A stretch of 64,000 bases of DNA from Sipunculus nudus (GCA_026874595.1 CM049315.1:1680501-1744500); one strand, 5' to 3'; shown: positions 48,607 through 61,106, numbered from the stretch's first letter. Numbers and translations are program-made. Notes: a model not told the origin generated them from the letters alone.

Positions 48607-49398
48607 AAACAATACTTGGCTTCTGGTATTGTGCCGATTAATCACTATATCAGTGATAGGTCATTTTCTTTTATAATCAGTTAAAACTGGTTGAGATTTC
48701 ATGAAATTAATCATAAACTAATATGTGCACTTGTGAGAAGAAAACCTATATTTTTGAAAAATTTGTCAGAAAAATAAGGAAGGCCAGACATGTAGTTACA
48801 ACTTGAGCAAAATCTCTCCAATGAGAAGTAATATCACAGGTCTTAATACAATAATGCACGCATGATTTATCAGGTCTTTTATACTAATGTCCTTTGCCAA
48901 TTTTTATCTGTGAATGGATATGGAATAAAAAAATATTAAAGATTGTCAGTGCAATGGGTAGACCTGAAAAATGATAACTAGAACAGGTACGTGAAATAAT
49001 AAATAGTCAGTTGTCGGTTGCTTCTGGCTGACAGTCATTTAGCACAATTAACAACTTATTCCTGACACTATTGAGTAGTATACTAATAAAAATAATGAGT
49101 ACTTGGAGTTCTGTTTAACTTGTATGACTAAACTGATCAAAGAATTATAGATAGCATGCAATAAACACAATACAAATTTTGTTTCATATCAAGGAATTTT
49201 GTGACAGCTTTGATGTTTTGGAGAAATATGAGACTGGAATATTGTGGCACATTTGTTCCCCCACCCCCCACCTAACACACCAAGCTTGTGAGTTATGTAC
49301 AAAAACACTGTACTGTTTTTATAAGAATTATTTGCTATACCATGCACATGTGTAGTGTGTGCTGTGCTGTGTCAGGCCATGGTATCTGGAATATTTCT
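48607..49398. other. Intron 4 sequence without recognisable features
   Basis: AT-rich intron with a C-rich stretch (CCCCCACCCCCCACC) near 49258; nothing else recognised. Confidence 0.6.
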
Positions 49399-52300
49399 AG
49401 CTCAGCTGACTATAAGTCATCTGAGCTATAGTCGTGGTCCATTGTCCGTCGTCCGTCCGTCTGTCTGTCCGTCCGGATGTCCGTCTGTAAGACTGGCACG
49501 TTTCGACACCGTTGGACCTACGAATCTGAAATTCGGCATACAGTTAGATGTCCCCAAAATCTCCTACCATGCCGAAAATTGGGTCAATAGGACTTCGTTC
49601 CTTCGAGATATTAAGGAAAACCTAAATTTTTTATTAGAAATCTATTTTTACTCTTCAGGACTGCCAAATATCAAAACCACTCATCTGGTTTTCTTCATAT
49701 TTACCATAAATATTCCTCTATGTAGTTCCTATGTACATGCCAGTAATCAAGTCAGTATTATTTAATTTAGAAAAGTTATGGGCCCAAACATAATAGACTT
49801 TGTAAAAAAATCAGGAAGATATTTGGTCACTTAAGACCAAAAGTGTTAAAGGTAGGGACTTTTTTTTCAGTAATACAACTTTAATTAATCAAAATTTAAT
49901 TATTTACCAAATATTAGATCAAAATCTGTTAAATTTTGTTAAATATTGGCAAAAATATAAAATTGGTACCTTAAATTTTGCCCAACTTTGGCCACGGCAC
50001 GTTTTTTTCCTGTAAGTACTGTGGATTTAATTTTCACAGCATGTACACATAAGGATTTAATCTGTTAAAATCTGAAATTTGAAAATAAAAACTGCAAAAT
50101 TAGGCTAGTTATTGAATTTTTTTTGGAGGCTCTTGTTGTATTCCCTTACATTGTCAAGCAGTCCACTTTGATGACTGTAGGTCATTCAGTGCACATCTCT
50201 ATGCTCCCAAGGCTGTTGGCATAATTTTAGATGTCCCCAAAATCTCCTACCATACCGAAAATTGGGTCATTAGGACTTCGTTCCTTCGAGATATTAAGGA
50301 AAAACTTCCGTTTTCCATAAAAAAAAAGCCATTGTTACACTTCAAGGCTGCCTAATTTTAAAACCACTTATCTGTTTTTGATCATATTTAGTATTCACAT
50401 TCTTTCATACATTTTCTATGAACATACCAAAAATTAGGTCAGTATTGGGTATTATTTGGAAGTTATGGGCCAAAATATAATGCAGTTTTTTAAAAAATCA
50501 GGAAATATATTTACTCACCTAACATGAGAATTGCTGAACCTAGAGACTTTTTTTCAGGAATATAACTTTATTTAATCAAGATTCAATTGTTTACCCAAAA
50601 TTAGGTATGAATTTTGCAAATTTTTCAAGTTATTAGCATAAACAAAAAATCAATACCTTAAATTTTGTCCAAATTTGGCACTGTTGATTTAATTTTCACA
50701 GCATATATACATAAGAATTTAATCTTTTAAAATCTGAAATTTCAAAGAAATTGATTCGAAAGAATAGCTATTATTCAAGTTTTCATACACCATGTCAAGT
50801 GTTGTTTACATCTAGCCCACCTAGTAGTACAGCCTTCACTTGCATTATGTAGCCCACCCCAGGCAGCTTGCCTTAGGTCAGCTTGGCCACTACCAGCAGG
50901 CTTCCCCTCTGCCCTGCACTCCCCCCCCCCCCCCCCCCCAGATGGTGCATAAACTAGATGAATGTTATTATTTTCTGTATTTGATTCATTCTTATTCTAG
51001 GCTATGCTACATTTTAGATTTTGTATTGTACCACCAGGGTTACAATGATTAAAGTGTACATTTAATTGTGTCCACAAAGTGGTGTATTGCTGTGAAAGTG
51101 TGGATGGTTATCAGATCAGTAATTCCTTACTTCAGAAGAGTAAAAACTTCACCAGTTGTGAAATTGACTATTAATTCCAGTAATAAATTAAAACTGGGAT
51201 AGTAATTAGCACAATGATATTGTTTGTCCCTCATTCAACCAACAGTGTGTATACTTTATTTGAAAAGATGTTTTATTTTATCAAATTTACTGAATCTTTT
51301 ATTCTATTTTGGTGAATAAAATTAAGCATGTACTGAAAACTCCAATGTGCAAAACTTTTTAAAAGTGATTCAAGGAATATTCTTGTAGATGCCATGTTGT
51401 GGCATTATTTTCTTTTAAATTCAATTTTAAATATTTATGATTTAAAAATAATAAAATATATGTGTATGCATAATATGACCCAATATGAGCTACACTCTGG
51501 ATATATGATGATTGCAACTTTTGCAACAATTCTAATATTTTAACTTAAAAGTTTCAGTTTTTTACTCTGTATATATAATGATTGCAACTTTTGCAACATT
51601 TCTAATATTTTAACTTATATTTTTCAGTTTTTTTTATTAAATATTTATAAAACATGTGAATAAAAAAAATGATTCAGATAAAAACTTCTTAATTGAAAAA
51701 AGTGGATATGCTTAAAAAAATAGGCTTATATATAAACTTAGATGCATTATTCCCTTGAAAGTGAAATAAAGGTATTAGTCCATTCTGTCCACTCGCCTGT
51801 CCATCTGTAAATTTTCATATGCATCACAGTATCTCAAAACTTTTACTGTTTTTCTTCATGACAGTCTTGTCAGAGTATTAGTTTGCAATCATATATTTAG
51901 AACTTTACTATAACCAAGTAGGAGGGCCCCTTTCCTCTTAGCTTTTCATATTCTTATATAAATGAAAAACATTACAATAGAATATTTCTATATCCATCTT
52001 CGTGCTGCCCTCACTTTTCCCTTCTCTGAACCCCATCCCAAAGTCAGCCTCAGTAAGCAAGAACAAGATGAATCAGATATATTCATACAATAATATTTTG
52101 TATAACTATTCGTCCATAGGTACCTATGTACATGCCAGAAATTATGTCAATATTGTGTAATAGGTAGACATGGGGCATCACAATTATGTACCTAGTCAAG
52201 ACTAAAGAGATATTGTGTCATACAGTCACAAATTCATAAATCACTTCATCAGCATAATTAATCATAACATCATATCTGTCAAATTGAAAGCTTGCAGACT

Positions 52301-52631
52301 ACCATACACTTTAGATCCTTCAACAAATAGCCTTATCATCATTCTACTGCTGCTTATTACTGCTGTCATTGCATTCATACTTGCTCAAATATATCACAAT
52401 TTTCAACCCCTCATAAATAAAGAAAAAATAAACCACTATATTTTACTCTATTAATCCATCAGTCAGGTAATTTCATTTATCATTTACTCACATATTACAT
52501 TACATTCCTTTATAATAGCCCAACATGTCCATGATATTCATAAGCTTTATCAACTCGATATAGTATCACAGTGGAGAAACATTTATAGTCCAATCACGAT
52601 CAGCTGAGCGCCGTGACCCATGGGTCCCTTG
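49399..52631 (+). mobile_element. Family A element, complete uninterrupted copy
   Basis: 3,233 bp with both ends: AGCTCAGCTGACTATAAGTC at the start and CAGCTGAGCGCCGTG, GACCCATGGGTC, CCTTG|TT at the end. It serves as the reference for the copies at 18801, 24634, 61107 and 63226. Contains a C-run at 50922-50939 and no ORF of note (the 136-codon frame at 49355-49765 runs through the hairpin and microsatellite and is spurious). Confidence 0.9.
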
Positions 52632-53236
52632 TTTTAACCAATATTAGAACTGTCAGACCTAAGAAAGAAAGTACTGCACAGTGTATAGTGAATAGGAAGA
52701 AGCTCAGCTAAATGCATGGCAGAAATACACCAGAAATTTTACAGGCCAGCAGACACAGTAAATAACACACACCTTAGAGTCTTAGACCTCCCTGGATACA
52801 AGTTTTTACAGATAACATAATTGCATTCATTTCATTATGGTCTTGTATGTTTGATTACTGCATAATTGTTTATAATTTTCATACCTGTGGTCCCTAAAAT
52901 TGTCTTGCATACAATGTTACCTGTGTACACCAGTGGTTCATATTCTATCAATGTCAACAGATAAAACTTAACTTATCTTCTGAAACCACTGGCCCCTGAA
53001 TGTTACATGGGTCTGTAAACACTAGAAGTTTATTCAGTGGAATAAATGTCAATCCATACATGTCTGAGATGGAAGATGGGCACAGTTGGCTGCTTGTCAG
53101 ATATAGGCTGTTGGCTTGTGGAATTTGGATCATGCAGAAATGACATACTATATTCCTCCCTCACCTGCATTTCATTAACAATACTGAATTTAATTTTTAA
53201 AGTTTGATTTGAAGATCAGAGTTGATCAAAATAAAA
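52632..53236. other. Intron 4 sequence without recognisable features
   Basis: AT-rich unique-looking intron; nothing recognised. Confidence 0.6.
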
Positions 53237-53500
53237 CTAGAAATTTGCTCTCAGAGAGCACACACCTCCACCAAGGCAGCTCATTACCCACATATAGCAT
53301 TGTCAGAATTGCAGATTTTCCATTAAAAATTTCCTGGATCCGGCCCAAAATGTAGTCAATTGTTCCTTGTATCATTGTCAAGGTATTCTAAAAATTTTTT
53401 CAAAATCCATTTTTGAGTAATGTTGCTAACAGACAGACAAACCAGCACTGGCAAAAACATAGCACCCGGCACTTGATGGAGGTCAGGAAAATGATTCATA
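53237..53500 (-). mobile_element. Possible fourth HINE-like family, 3' end on the minus strand
   Basis: On the minus strand the sequence ends GCTCTCTGAGAGC, AAATTTCTAG|TT, a small hairpin followed by CTAG and T, the same kind of end as families B and C. The adjoining CCTTGGTGGAGGTGTGTGC and TTTGTCTGTCTGT blocks resemble a dispersed repeat. The 5' end is not found; 53500 is approximate. Confidence 0.45.
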
Positions 53501-54098
53501 TGGTCCCAGTTTGTTGTCCCAATTGTCCAGAGATTTGTATTTTTTTCATTCATAGAATAATCCAAGCCTTGAAGGGATTTAATCAATATGACTTGTGGAT
53601 CTCGTTTAGTCCTGTATGCTCGTTAGATACACAATTAATTGGTCATGAACTGGTATTCTGGTACAAGTTATAACATTAAGCCAGTTAAACAACCCCTAAC
53701 CTGATACAAAAATGACCTTAAGTTGACCTTTTCAGGTGTTGTTGGCTTCAACTACTAACCAAGCATTTTGGTTTAATATACTGTTTATTGCACGAGCCTT
53801 TCCTGTTTTACAGTCTCCAGGAATAGACTGGTATATTCTCTTTTCTAGCTGAAAAAAAATCTCTCTTGCTTTGCAAGTTACCATGCATAGCATTACTCAT
53901 GTAGCTTAGAAGATAGAATACATTAAATGCAAATATCCTTGAAATATTAAAACATGGCTTGTATTTCTTAGTACTTGGATATTCATGCTAGTCATTAAAA
54001 TAAAATTTGGTGTATCCCTAATAAGACTTAAATGTATTTAAGAAGAAAATTATACAAAGACCTACCCAAATTTGATTATACATAATTTTTTTTTTTAG
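53501..54098. other. Intron 4, 3' end before terminal exon 5a
   Basis: AT-rich intron ending in a 13-base T-tract (interrupted once) and TTTTTTAG at 54091-54098, a strong polypyrimidine tract and acceptor. Confidence 0.7.
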
Positions 54099-54239
54099 TC
54101 ACTGCTGCACGATCCAAATCCTAATAGCCCTGCAAACAATGAAGCCGCCCAGCTGTTCCGAGAAAACAGAAGAGAATATGAGAAAAAAGTGGCGGCCATT
54201 GTCCAAGAGAGCTGGAATGATGACGAGGAAGATGATTAG
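54099..54239 (+). CDS. RAD6/UBE2A-type E2, alternative terminal exon 5a (acidic tail)
   Basis: Encodes residues 111-156 and stop [23 protein letters not shown], then [19 protein letters not shown] and NDDEEDD. This completes the C-terminal helices of the UBC fold. Ser120, a phosphorylation site in vertebrate UBE2A, is present. The six-residue acidic run beyond residue 150 is absent from vertebrate UBE2A/B but recalls the acidic tails of yeast Rad6 and nematode UBC-1, which help contact basic substrates such as histones. The acceptor is TTTTTTAG, phase 0 from exon 4. Its own stop and a possible AATAAA at 54748 make it a terminal exon. Predicted full protein: 156 residues. Confidence 0.93.
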   Translation, partial: SLLHDPNPNSPANNEAAQLFRENRREYEKKVAAIVQESWNDDEEDD

Positions 54240-54780
54240 CATTGTGCTTGCTCGCACTAGGAAATGCGCCCCCTGGTGTCCACATCATGAACCTCCACTT
54301 TCTGTGATGTAGTGTGACTCGTGCTGTCCTCTCATATGTTTAAAGACTGTATAGGGATAATAAGAGACTGGCAGCAAGCGGGTTACCGAACGTGCCCCAT
54401 GGTTTTGCACTTGGTGACCTCAATTAATCATTGTGCCATTCAACTCTAGGTTTAATACGATTCATTAATATTGTGTTAAATGCCACATAGTCTGAATCAA
54501 CATTATTTTATTCCTGTAGAATTAACAAACAAATTTCTAAAACCGGACTTACTTGAACATTTTTAAACTACATTTTCTGTTATTGGTGGTTCATGTCACA
54601 AGTAACTACATACAAAGAAGGCCTTGCAACTTCATTTTATCCAAGTCTGCAAGAGGTCTGCACAAAGTGTAAGTGTAGATCATATACACTAGCCAGGTCA
54701 GATGTACATGTTCTTCATTTTTTCAGTCAGTTCATAGGTAATTCCTCAATAAACTTCATTCACATGTGCTTTCAACCATT
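54240..54780 (+). other. Probable 3' UTR of the exon 5a transcript
   Basis: Follows the TAG stop. AATAAA at 54748-54753 is the first good polyadenylation signal, about 510 bases downstream. The transcript end is not proven. Confidence 0.5.
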
Positions 54781-56262
54781 TATTCAAAGCATATTTAAGA
54801 TCATACTTTCAATAATTTTCGTACTTGATAGCTGATAATATAGCTAGGTATCTATTAAGTTGGGGGTTTGCCCCATGCTGTGTATATTCTTCAACAGTGT
54901 GGAGACTGATCTGATAATATCATATATATGTGTGTAACAATGTATTATTTATTTCAGATGTTAGGGGTTTTTTCTTGGGTAAATATTTGAAATATGAGCA
55001 TTTTTTATGATGACCTCTCCTTTTTTTAAGCTTATACAATAATAATCATATTAATATATAGAGAAGCAACTTAAACACTCACATGTACCAGTATAATTAG
55101 TACAATATCTTGTGTACACTACCACATCTTAAATTACATAATGGTGACAGTACTACTGAGCTACCACAGACGTCGTGAGAATGCTCCCACCTCTTGCATG
55201 TGACATCAGACCTCACAGTCTTCAAGCTCTGAGGTGAAGCCCACAGAGAGAGGAGACTGTTAAGACAATCAAATTGAAGAGAAATTTAACAGTCAGGTGA
55301 TGGGCTCCCAACACCTTTTGGTTTTGATTACTTTCCTAGAGAGCTCATGCAGTGGTGTTTCCATCAGTTCTTGATGATCTTAAAGGAATCAAAAGCAGCT
55401 TGTACATGAGTATAAAGGGAAATCATCATGTGCTGGAGGTATTAACATGTTCTCGCAGAGGTTAAATGTTTGAGTTGAATCATAGACACTGGAATAATGA
55501 GTGGCACCATGAGATCTTTAAAACATTGCCTTAGATTTGTGATGGCATTGGCAGGGACAAATATCAGCCACAAGAAAAGATACCTTACTAACAATTTAAA
55601 GTTAGTTTTATATACCCAAGAATTATATAGTAATTTTATAATAATGTGTTAGTTCTGTTTGCATTTTATTTAAAAAATACTGATATGATCTTACTTTATT
55701 TCCAAAGATATGAAGAGCCAATATTCAGTGCTGCCATTTCTGAGCTTTCTGTGTAATTAACAGTACCAGTGTAACCTATTATGTCAAGTCTAATGTCCTG
55801 TTGCTTCCTGAACTACATCATTACTTGGTGTGGTAGTATTTATTAAGTGTAAAAGTCTATCTTCACAACAGTTTTTATTTCAGGGTGCTCTGGTAATTAG
55901 ATTCATGAGAGGAGATAGAAATTGCTTGGTTTCTCTGATGCACCAGGTGTCTGGCCAATCTGGATTCTTATAAACAAATTGAATTTTTTCCTCTAAAGTA
56001 TTTGTACATCTGGCATTTAAACCTTGATATTTTACAACATGAGCCTCCTCCCCCCCACCCCCCCCCCCCAACCTCCATATTCTGTGCTAGCTTTTGTTGA
56101 TTTTATACTCATACTAGTCATAGTCAATGTGACCTGCATGCCAAAATCATTATTTAGTTCTTGGCGCTTTAAATGTTATTCATGTGGTTGTGGTTCATTT
56201 GTATCTGCAGAATGCTAAAGGAAATATTGTTGAACAGACACAATACCAGCCTATTATTTATT
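54781..56262. other. Sequence between terminal exons, no gene seen
   Basis: AT-rich, with a C-rich stretch near 56047-56072. No E2 exons 1-4 are present here, so exon 5b is not part of a separate downstream gene copy within this interval. Confidence 0.6.
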
Positions 56263-57964
56263 GTATCTCCAGACAAAGTCTGGAGATACTAAGGTTTAGG
56301 CACGGTTGCGCTGCCGCTGAGATTTCGTTTGGATGCGATAACTCAAAAAATATTTCACGGATCTTTACGAAACTTGACATGTTTATAGATATGGGAGGAA
56401 GGAACAAAGCCTATTTAAAATGGGGTCATGACCTTTACTAGGAGAGTGATCTTGACCTTGAATAGGTCCGTTTTGGGGAAAATCACACAAATTCTTAAAT
56501 ATCTCATGAAATCTTCCATGGATTGATCTGAAAATCAAATTGAGTGAAGATCTTGGATTGTGTTGTCATGTACCGGATATGGTGGCGCCACCTATTATCC
56601 CTTTTTTGTTTTCGTGCTGTTTAATACTACCTTTATTGCCACTTAACAATACTGTGAGCATTATAAGTCAAAAACTAATGGACATATTTCTTTAATATTA
56701 TGCTTATACATGGACATGGGTTATTGGATGATGTATTTTTAAATTGGGGTCATGACCTTTCCTTTGAGAGTGGCCTTGACCTTTAATATTGCCATATATG
56801 GTGAAAATCACACAAAATCATAAATATCTCAATAAAGGAAGCATGGATTGGTCCAAAAATCAAATTGACCGAAGATCTTGGATAGCTTTGTCTTTTGTGA
56901 AAGACAGGTGGCACCCCCTTCTGTCTTTCTCTTGTTTTCATGCCTTTTAATACCCTATCATTACCACTTGGCAGTACTGTGAGCATTAAAAGTCTAAAAC
57001 TTATGGACTAAACTATTGGGCTGAAATTGTGCATGTACATTGATCTTGGATACCTCCATCTTGTATTCAAGACTGTTGATGCCATCTGCTTTTGGTGAAA
57101 ATTGCTTATAACTCCGGAGTGGCTCAAAGTATTTGTCAGAAATTTGGCATGTCCATCCATCTTTGAAGTTTTCTTGTAAACCAGACAGGTAGTGCCACCT
57201 ACCTTCCCGTTTAAGTAGAATAAATTGATGCCCTTTTCTCAGGAGTGATTTGCTGTATTGGCCTGAAATTGTGCTTATCTATAGATCTTGCACTCCATCT
57301 TTTACTCAAGACTGGTGGCGCCATCTGCAATTGTTTTGCCGTGGTGTCCATGTGTACATGTGCATTTGGTGAAAATTGCTTATAACTCCGGAGTGGCTCA
57401 AAGTATTTGTCAGAAATTTGGCATGTCCATCCATCTTTGAAGTTTTATTGTAAACCAGACAGGTAGTGCCACCTACCTTCCCGTTTTTGTAGAATAAATC
57501 GATGCCCTTTTCTCAGGAGTGATTTGCCGTATTGGCTTGAAATCTGTGCATATCCATAGATCTTGGAATCCTCCATCTTGTACATAAGACTGCATTTTGC
57601 CATTGCGTCCATTTGTACATGTGATTTCGGTTAAAATTGCTTTGATCTCCAAAGTCCTTCAATGTGTCGGTCTCCAATTTGGCATGTCCATTCATCATGG
57701 AAAACTTTCCCGTAGACCAGATAGGTGGCGCCACCTACCTCACCATTTTTATAGAATAAATTTATCCCCTTTTCACAAAAGTGATTCTCTGTATTGGCCC
57801 CCGTATTTGGTGAAAAATATTGTTTCTCAAGTTGATAGATGTTACATAGTCGCTTGCCTAGTGTCAGTTTATGCTGCTGAAGATGGGGGGACTATACATA
57901 AAGGGGGGGGGGGGATTAATTGTCTGGCGATACTATGGCACCTGGGTTGCCTAGAAATATCTAG
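56263..57964 (+). mobile_element. Family C HINE-like element, copy 2
   Basis: 5' hairpin GTATCTCCAGACAAAGTCTGGAGATAC (56263 onward) and 3' end GTCTGGCGATACTATGGCAC, CTGGGTTGCC hairpin, AATATCTAG|TT. Contains GGTCATGACC motifs, GACCTTGAATAGG and cassettes repeated at about 270 bp (TAACTCCGGAGTGGCTCAAA near 57111 and 57383). A G-run at 57903-57914 precedes the 3' end. Confidence 0.75.
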
Positions 57965-58083
57965 TTTAAAAAATGTGTTTTCTGTGTTTGTGAATCAGTG
58001 GTGCAGGAATAGGGGTCAAGATTTGGAGTGGAAGGAGAGGCCTTTGGACATGCTTACCTGTACTGACATAATGATACAGCATT

Positions 58084-58222
58084 TACAAGCCTGTCAGTGC
58101 ACATACAGCATGTACAAGCCTGTAGGTGCACATACAGTATGTACAAGCCTGTCAGTGCACATACAGCATGTACAAGCCTGTAGGTGCACATACAGTATGT
58201 ACAAGCCTGTCAGTACAAGCCC
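58084..58222 (+). repeat. 29-bp tandem repeat
   Basis: About five copies of TACAAGCCTGTNNGTGCACA, then TACAGNATG, alternating CAGCATG/CAGTATG and GTCAG/GTAGG variants. The 210-codon frame running through it is a by-product. Confidence 0.85.
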
Positions 58223-58867
58223 ATATTAAGTATACAAAGGTGGCTGTGGTCTTCATTTGTATTCAAGTGATGGGAAAACGGTGGATTTTGTTTTAAGTAT
58301 TCAACTTGTACACTGGCAACTGACATTTATTACATACACAACTATTTCTAAACAGTTCTTAACTTAATTATATCATGTTGAATCCTTGTGTATGGATTCA
58401 GGAGAGCTGGCTTCACCCATTAAATGTCCAGCCTGACCTGCCGAAACTCTAAAGTGGCTCCCTCTGTTCCAGATGTGATGAAAAATTACTGATCTTTGAA
58501 TCAAAACCTGAAATTGTAAGTTCTCATGTCATGAAGACATTCACTGGGCTCTTTTCTTTAACTTTATGTACTCTGGCCAGCGCTGTTTGTTTGATAACAT
58601 GGTTTGTGTCAGTGTTTATGATGGTTCACTTGGTGGAACACTGATGTATACCTCGTATAGAAAACAAAGAGCGGCAGCTGTGCCCAGGCCATTAGTATAT
58701 AATTTAGATAAAGCATGTTATTTTGGCTTGTGGAGCCTGGTATGTACAAGGTCACTTAGTACTGCGTACAACACTATATATTTATGGACCCTGTTGGACT
58801 AACAGTAAGGAGTCAACTAACCTTAAGGTCTAAAACGCTATCTTTATGACAATGTTTTTTTTTCCAG
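58223..58867. other. Intron before terminal exon 5b
   Basis: Intronic sequence ending in TTTTTTTTTTCCAG at 58854-58867. Nothing else recognised. Confidence 0.65.
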
Positions 58868-58996
58868 TCTCTGTTAGACGAACCAAACCCTAACAGCCCA
58901 GCCAATAGCCTTGCAGCACAGTTGTACCAAGAGAATCGACGAGAGTACGAAAAAAAGGTCAAGGCCATTGTAGAAGAGAGCTGGATCAACAGTTGA
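58868..58996 (+). CDS. RAD6/UBE2A-type E2, alternative terminal exon 5b (short tail)
   Basis: Encodes residues 111-152 and stop [23 protein letters not shown], then [19 protein letters not shown] and INS. The length (152) equals vertebrate UBE2A/B and it lacks the acidic tail. Over residues 111-149 it differs from exon 5a at 8 positions (114, 115, 124, 125, 130, 131, 142 and 146). Among the 31 shared residues, 20 use different codons. The acceptor TTTCCAG is phase 0, so it joins exon 4 in frame when 5a is skipped. [14 protein letters not shown] is closer to the widespread animal form, so 5b may be the ancestral terminal exon. Confidence 0.93.
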   Translation, partial: SLLDEPNPNSPANSLAAQLYQENRREYEKKVKAIVEESWINS

Positions 58997-60490
58997 TCAG
59001 TGAGGTTGTAGTGTTATCCAGGCCAAGGCATTTTCACAATGTCATACTGATTTAATTAATGTAGTTATTAAGCTTATATTGCATTTTTGTCAGGCTAAAC
59101 ACAACGGCTGGTACACAAGTGTTTGAAGCTATGCGTGAAGGACCACAATAGCTATGTTTATCAAATGTTATGAACAGGAAACTGATCTCTGTCATGGTTT
59201 GTCTTCAAAATATGTTTATCTGAAAGGGCGCTTAAGATATCATTAAATACTTAATGTGTGTCACCCACTCTGATCATACCTTTCAGGGGTGGATCCAGAG
59301 GGCGGGTCTGAGTTTTAACATCCTTCCCCCCCCCCCCCCCTTTGCTGGATAAAATTACCTGTTTGCTGTATTTACTAGTTTTTTTAAGGCTAAACACTCC
59401 ACTCCTTTAGTACAAGTCCCACTGTGAAAATGATAACCCCCTGGCCATCCTGGATCCACTCCTGTCCTGTGGTCTTCAGTTGGTGCCATCCTTGAACAGT
59501 TACTTAATATCCTCTTGTCAGTCATTTAGCAATGTAGAATTTGTTTGCTGATGCAAATTTTCATGTTATTTTATTGAGCTTAATGTCAGTATGACCAATG
59601 ACATCTCAGTCTCCTCATCCTCAGTTGTTCACACCTTGATTGAATCAGACTCTTATCAAGATCAAACTGCTGTTTCTTTATCAGTATATATTGGGATTTT
59701 GACAGTCTGTTTGCAGACTTTGGATTGTGAATTAGCTACTAGATGTCATCAGTTTATATTCAAATTGTTAAGTGGGACACAGTTCTTGGACTCCTATATT
59801 GTTATTTGCAAAACTGGACTTTGCAGACTGCAGGGTTCATTTCCACAGTTCAACAGGGCCGGCACCTTTGTGAAATACTTATAACTTACAAAGCAGGTTT
59901 CTGACATTGTTTTGTTGAGTGGATGAAAGAGATTTGATCATAGTCATTGTTCATGGTCGATGATGAATGATGGAAACAACTGCTGTAGTCTTGTACATTT
60001 TTTTTAAAAGAAATTTAATAATACTTATTGCGCATTCAACACATTAAATGTCAGCCACAGTATATCAGACCTTAATTAATGTTTGTAACAGAGAGAACAA
60101 TTATTGATCTGGCTTGGTTGTTAAATACTATAGATAATTATATATGGTTGAAAACACTTAAGAAATCACAATTGACCACCACAGTTCTCTTTCAGGATTA
60201 TATGAACATGCTGCACTGAAGTTGGGTAATAGTTTTTTGGATCAAAGACAGGTGGCAGCACTGCCAACACAGGATTATTTGGCTGTATCAGAACTGATTT
60301 AAATGTGAATGACTGACCTGTTGTATTGTGCTTCAGTGATAAGGCATCTGTATTTTTAATTCGAACACCGCCACAGAACTGTGCGATGTGGTACTGGTTT
60401 AAACAGTCACTCCCTGGCCATGAGGTCATGTATTTGTATTCCTACTCAGGGGTGTGTTGCAAGAAGGTGGCTTTAGTCCAGGGACGTTAG
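58997..60490 (+). other. Probable 3' UTR of the exon 5b transcript and downstream DNA
   Basis: ATTAAA at 59242-59247 is a weak polyadenylation candidate; no strong AATAAA is seen nearby. A C-run lies at 59325-59341. A 97-codon frame at 59591-59884 has no recognised domain and is not called as a gene. Confidence 0.4.
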
Positions 60491-60498
60491 TGTTACTG

Positions 60499-60597
60499 TG
60501 GTAACCATTATGATGTCACAGTTGTAACCATTATGATGTCACAGTTGTAACCATTATGATGTCACAATTGAAACCATTATGATGTCACAGTTGCAAC
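60499..60597 (+). repeat. 23-bp tandem repeat with TGATGTCA
   Basis: Four copies of ATTATGATGTCACA at 60507, 60530, 60553 and 60576 (23-bp period). Each holds TGATGTCA, one base from the CRE/ATF palindrome TGACGTCA. Confidence 0.85.
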
Positions 60598-61106
60598 AGG
60601 CCCCCCGAGTGTATAAATACTCCAGTGCACAAGACCAGGTGGATCACACGGCAGTGTGTCCTCTGTCATCATGTATATGTGCATTTTCACCCTTGACCTA
60701 AAGGTGTACCTGTACAAAATATGTACAGTATCATATTAAATATTTAATCTATATTACACTTGTTTGTATTCTTGAGATTGTATGCATGTCTGTCTAGCTT
60801 GAAGGGCAACTGAACTGCATACATGTGGTGGGATGGAGAACGTATGTGCAATAAGTGTCATGAGCTAACACAAGTGCATGTATGTTTTAGTGGAATGCAT
60901 ATATTTTTCATACTCGTAGTAATGGTCTGTTTTTAAACCACCCCCCCCCCTAAAAATGCAAAATCTAACAATATTTTGTTCTTCAAAGCTTTTCTATGAT
61001 TATGGCCATCTAAAAACAGGTCATGTGCCAAAAATTAACCACAAGAAACAAATTTGGGGACCTGTATGTTTTATGTTATTCTCAAAAGATGCCTCTTTTC
61101 TTTTTT

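Noticed and set aside
49355-49765. 136-codon + strand ORF
   Set aside because: Spans the start hairpin and TCCGTC microsatellite of an A element; no domain.
57597-58229. 210-codon + strand ORF
   Set aside because: Runs from a C element through a G-run into a 29-bp tandem repeat; the amino-acid repeat is a by-product.
54781-58867. A second E2 gene copy supplying exon 5b
   Set aside because: No sequence for E2 exons 2-4 is found between the two terminal exons; only a C element and short repeats are present.
59591-59884. 97-codon + strand ORF downstream of exon 5b
   Set aside because: No recognisable domain, no splice or start context, and it lies in probable 3' UTR or intergenic DNA.
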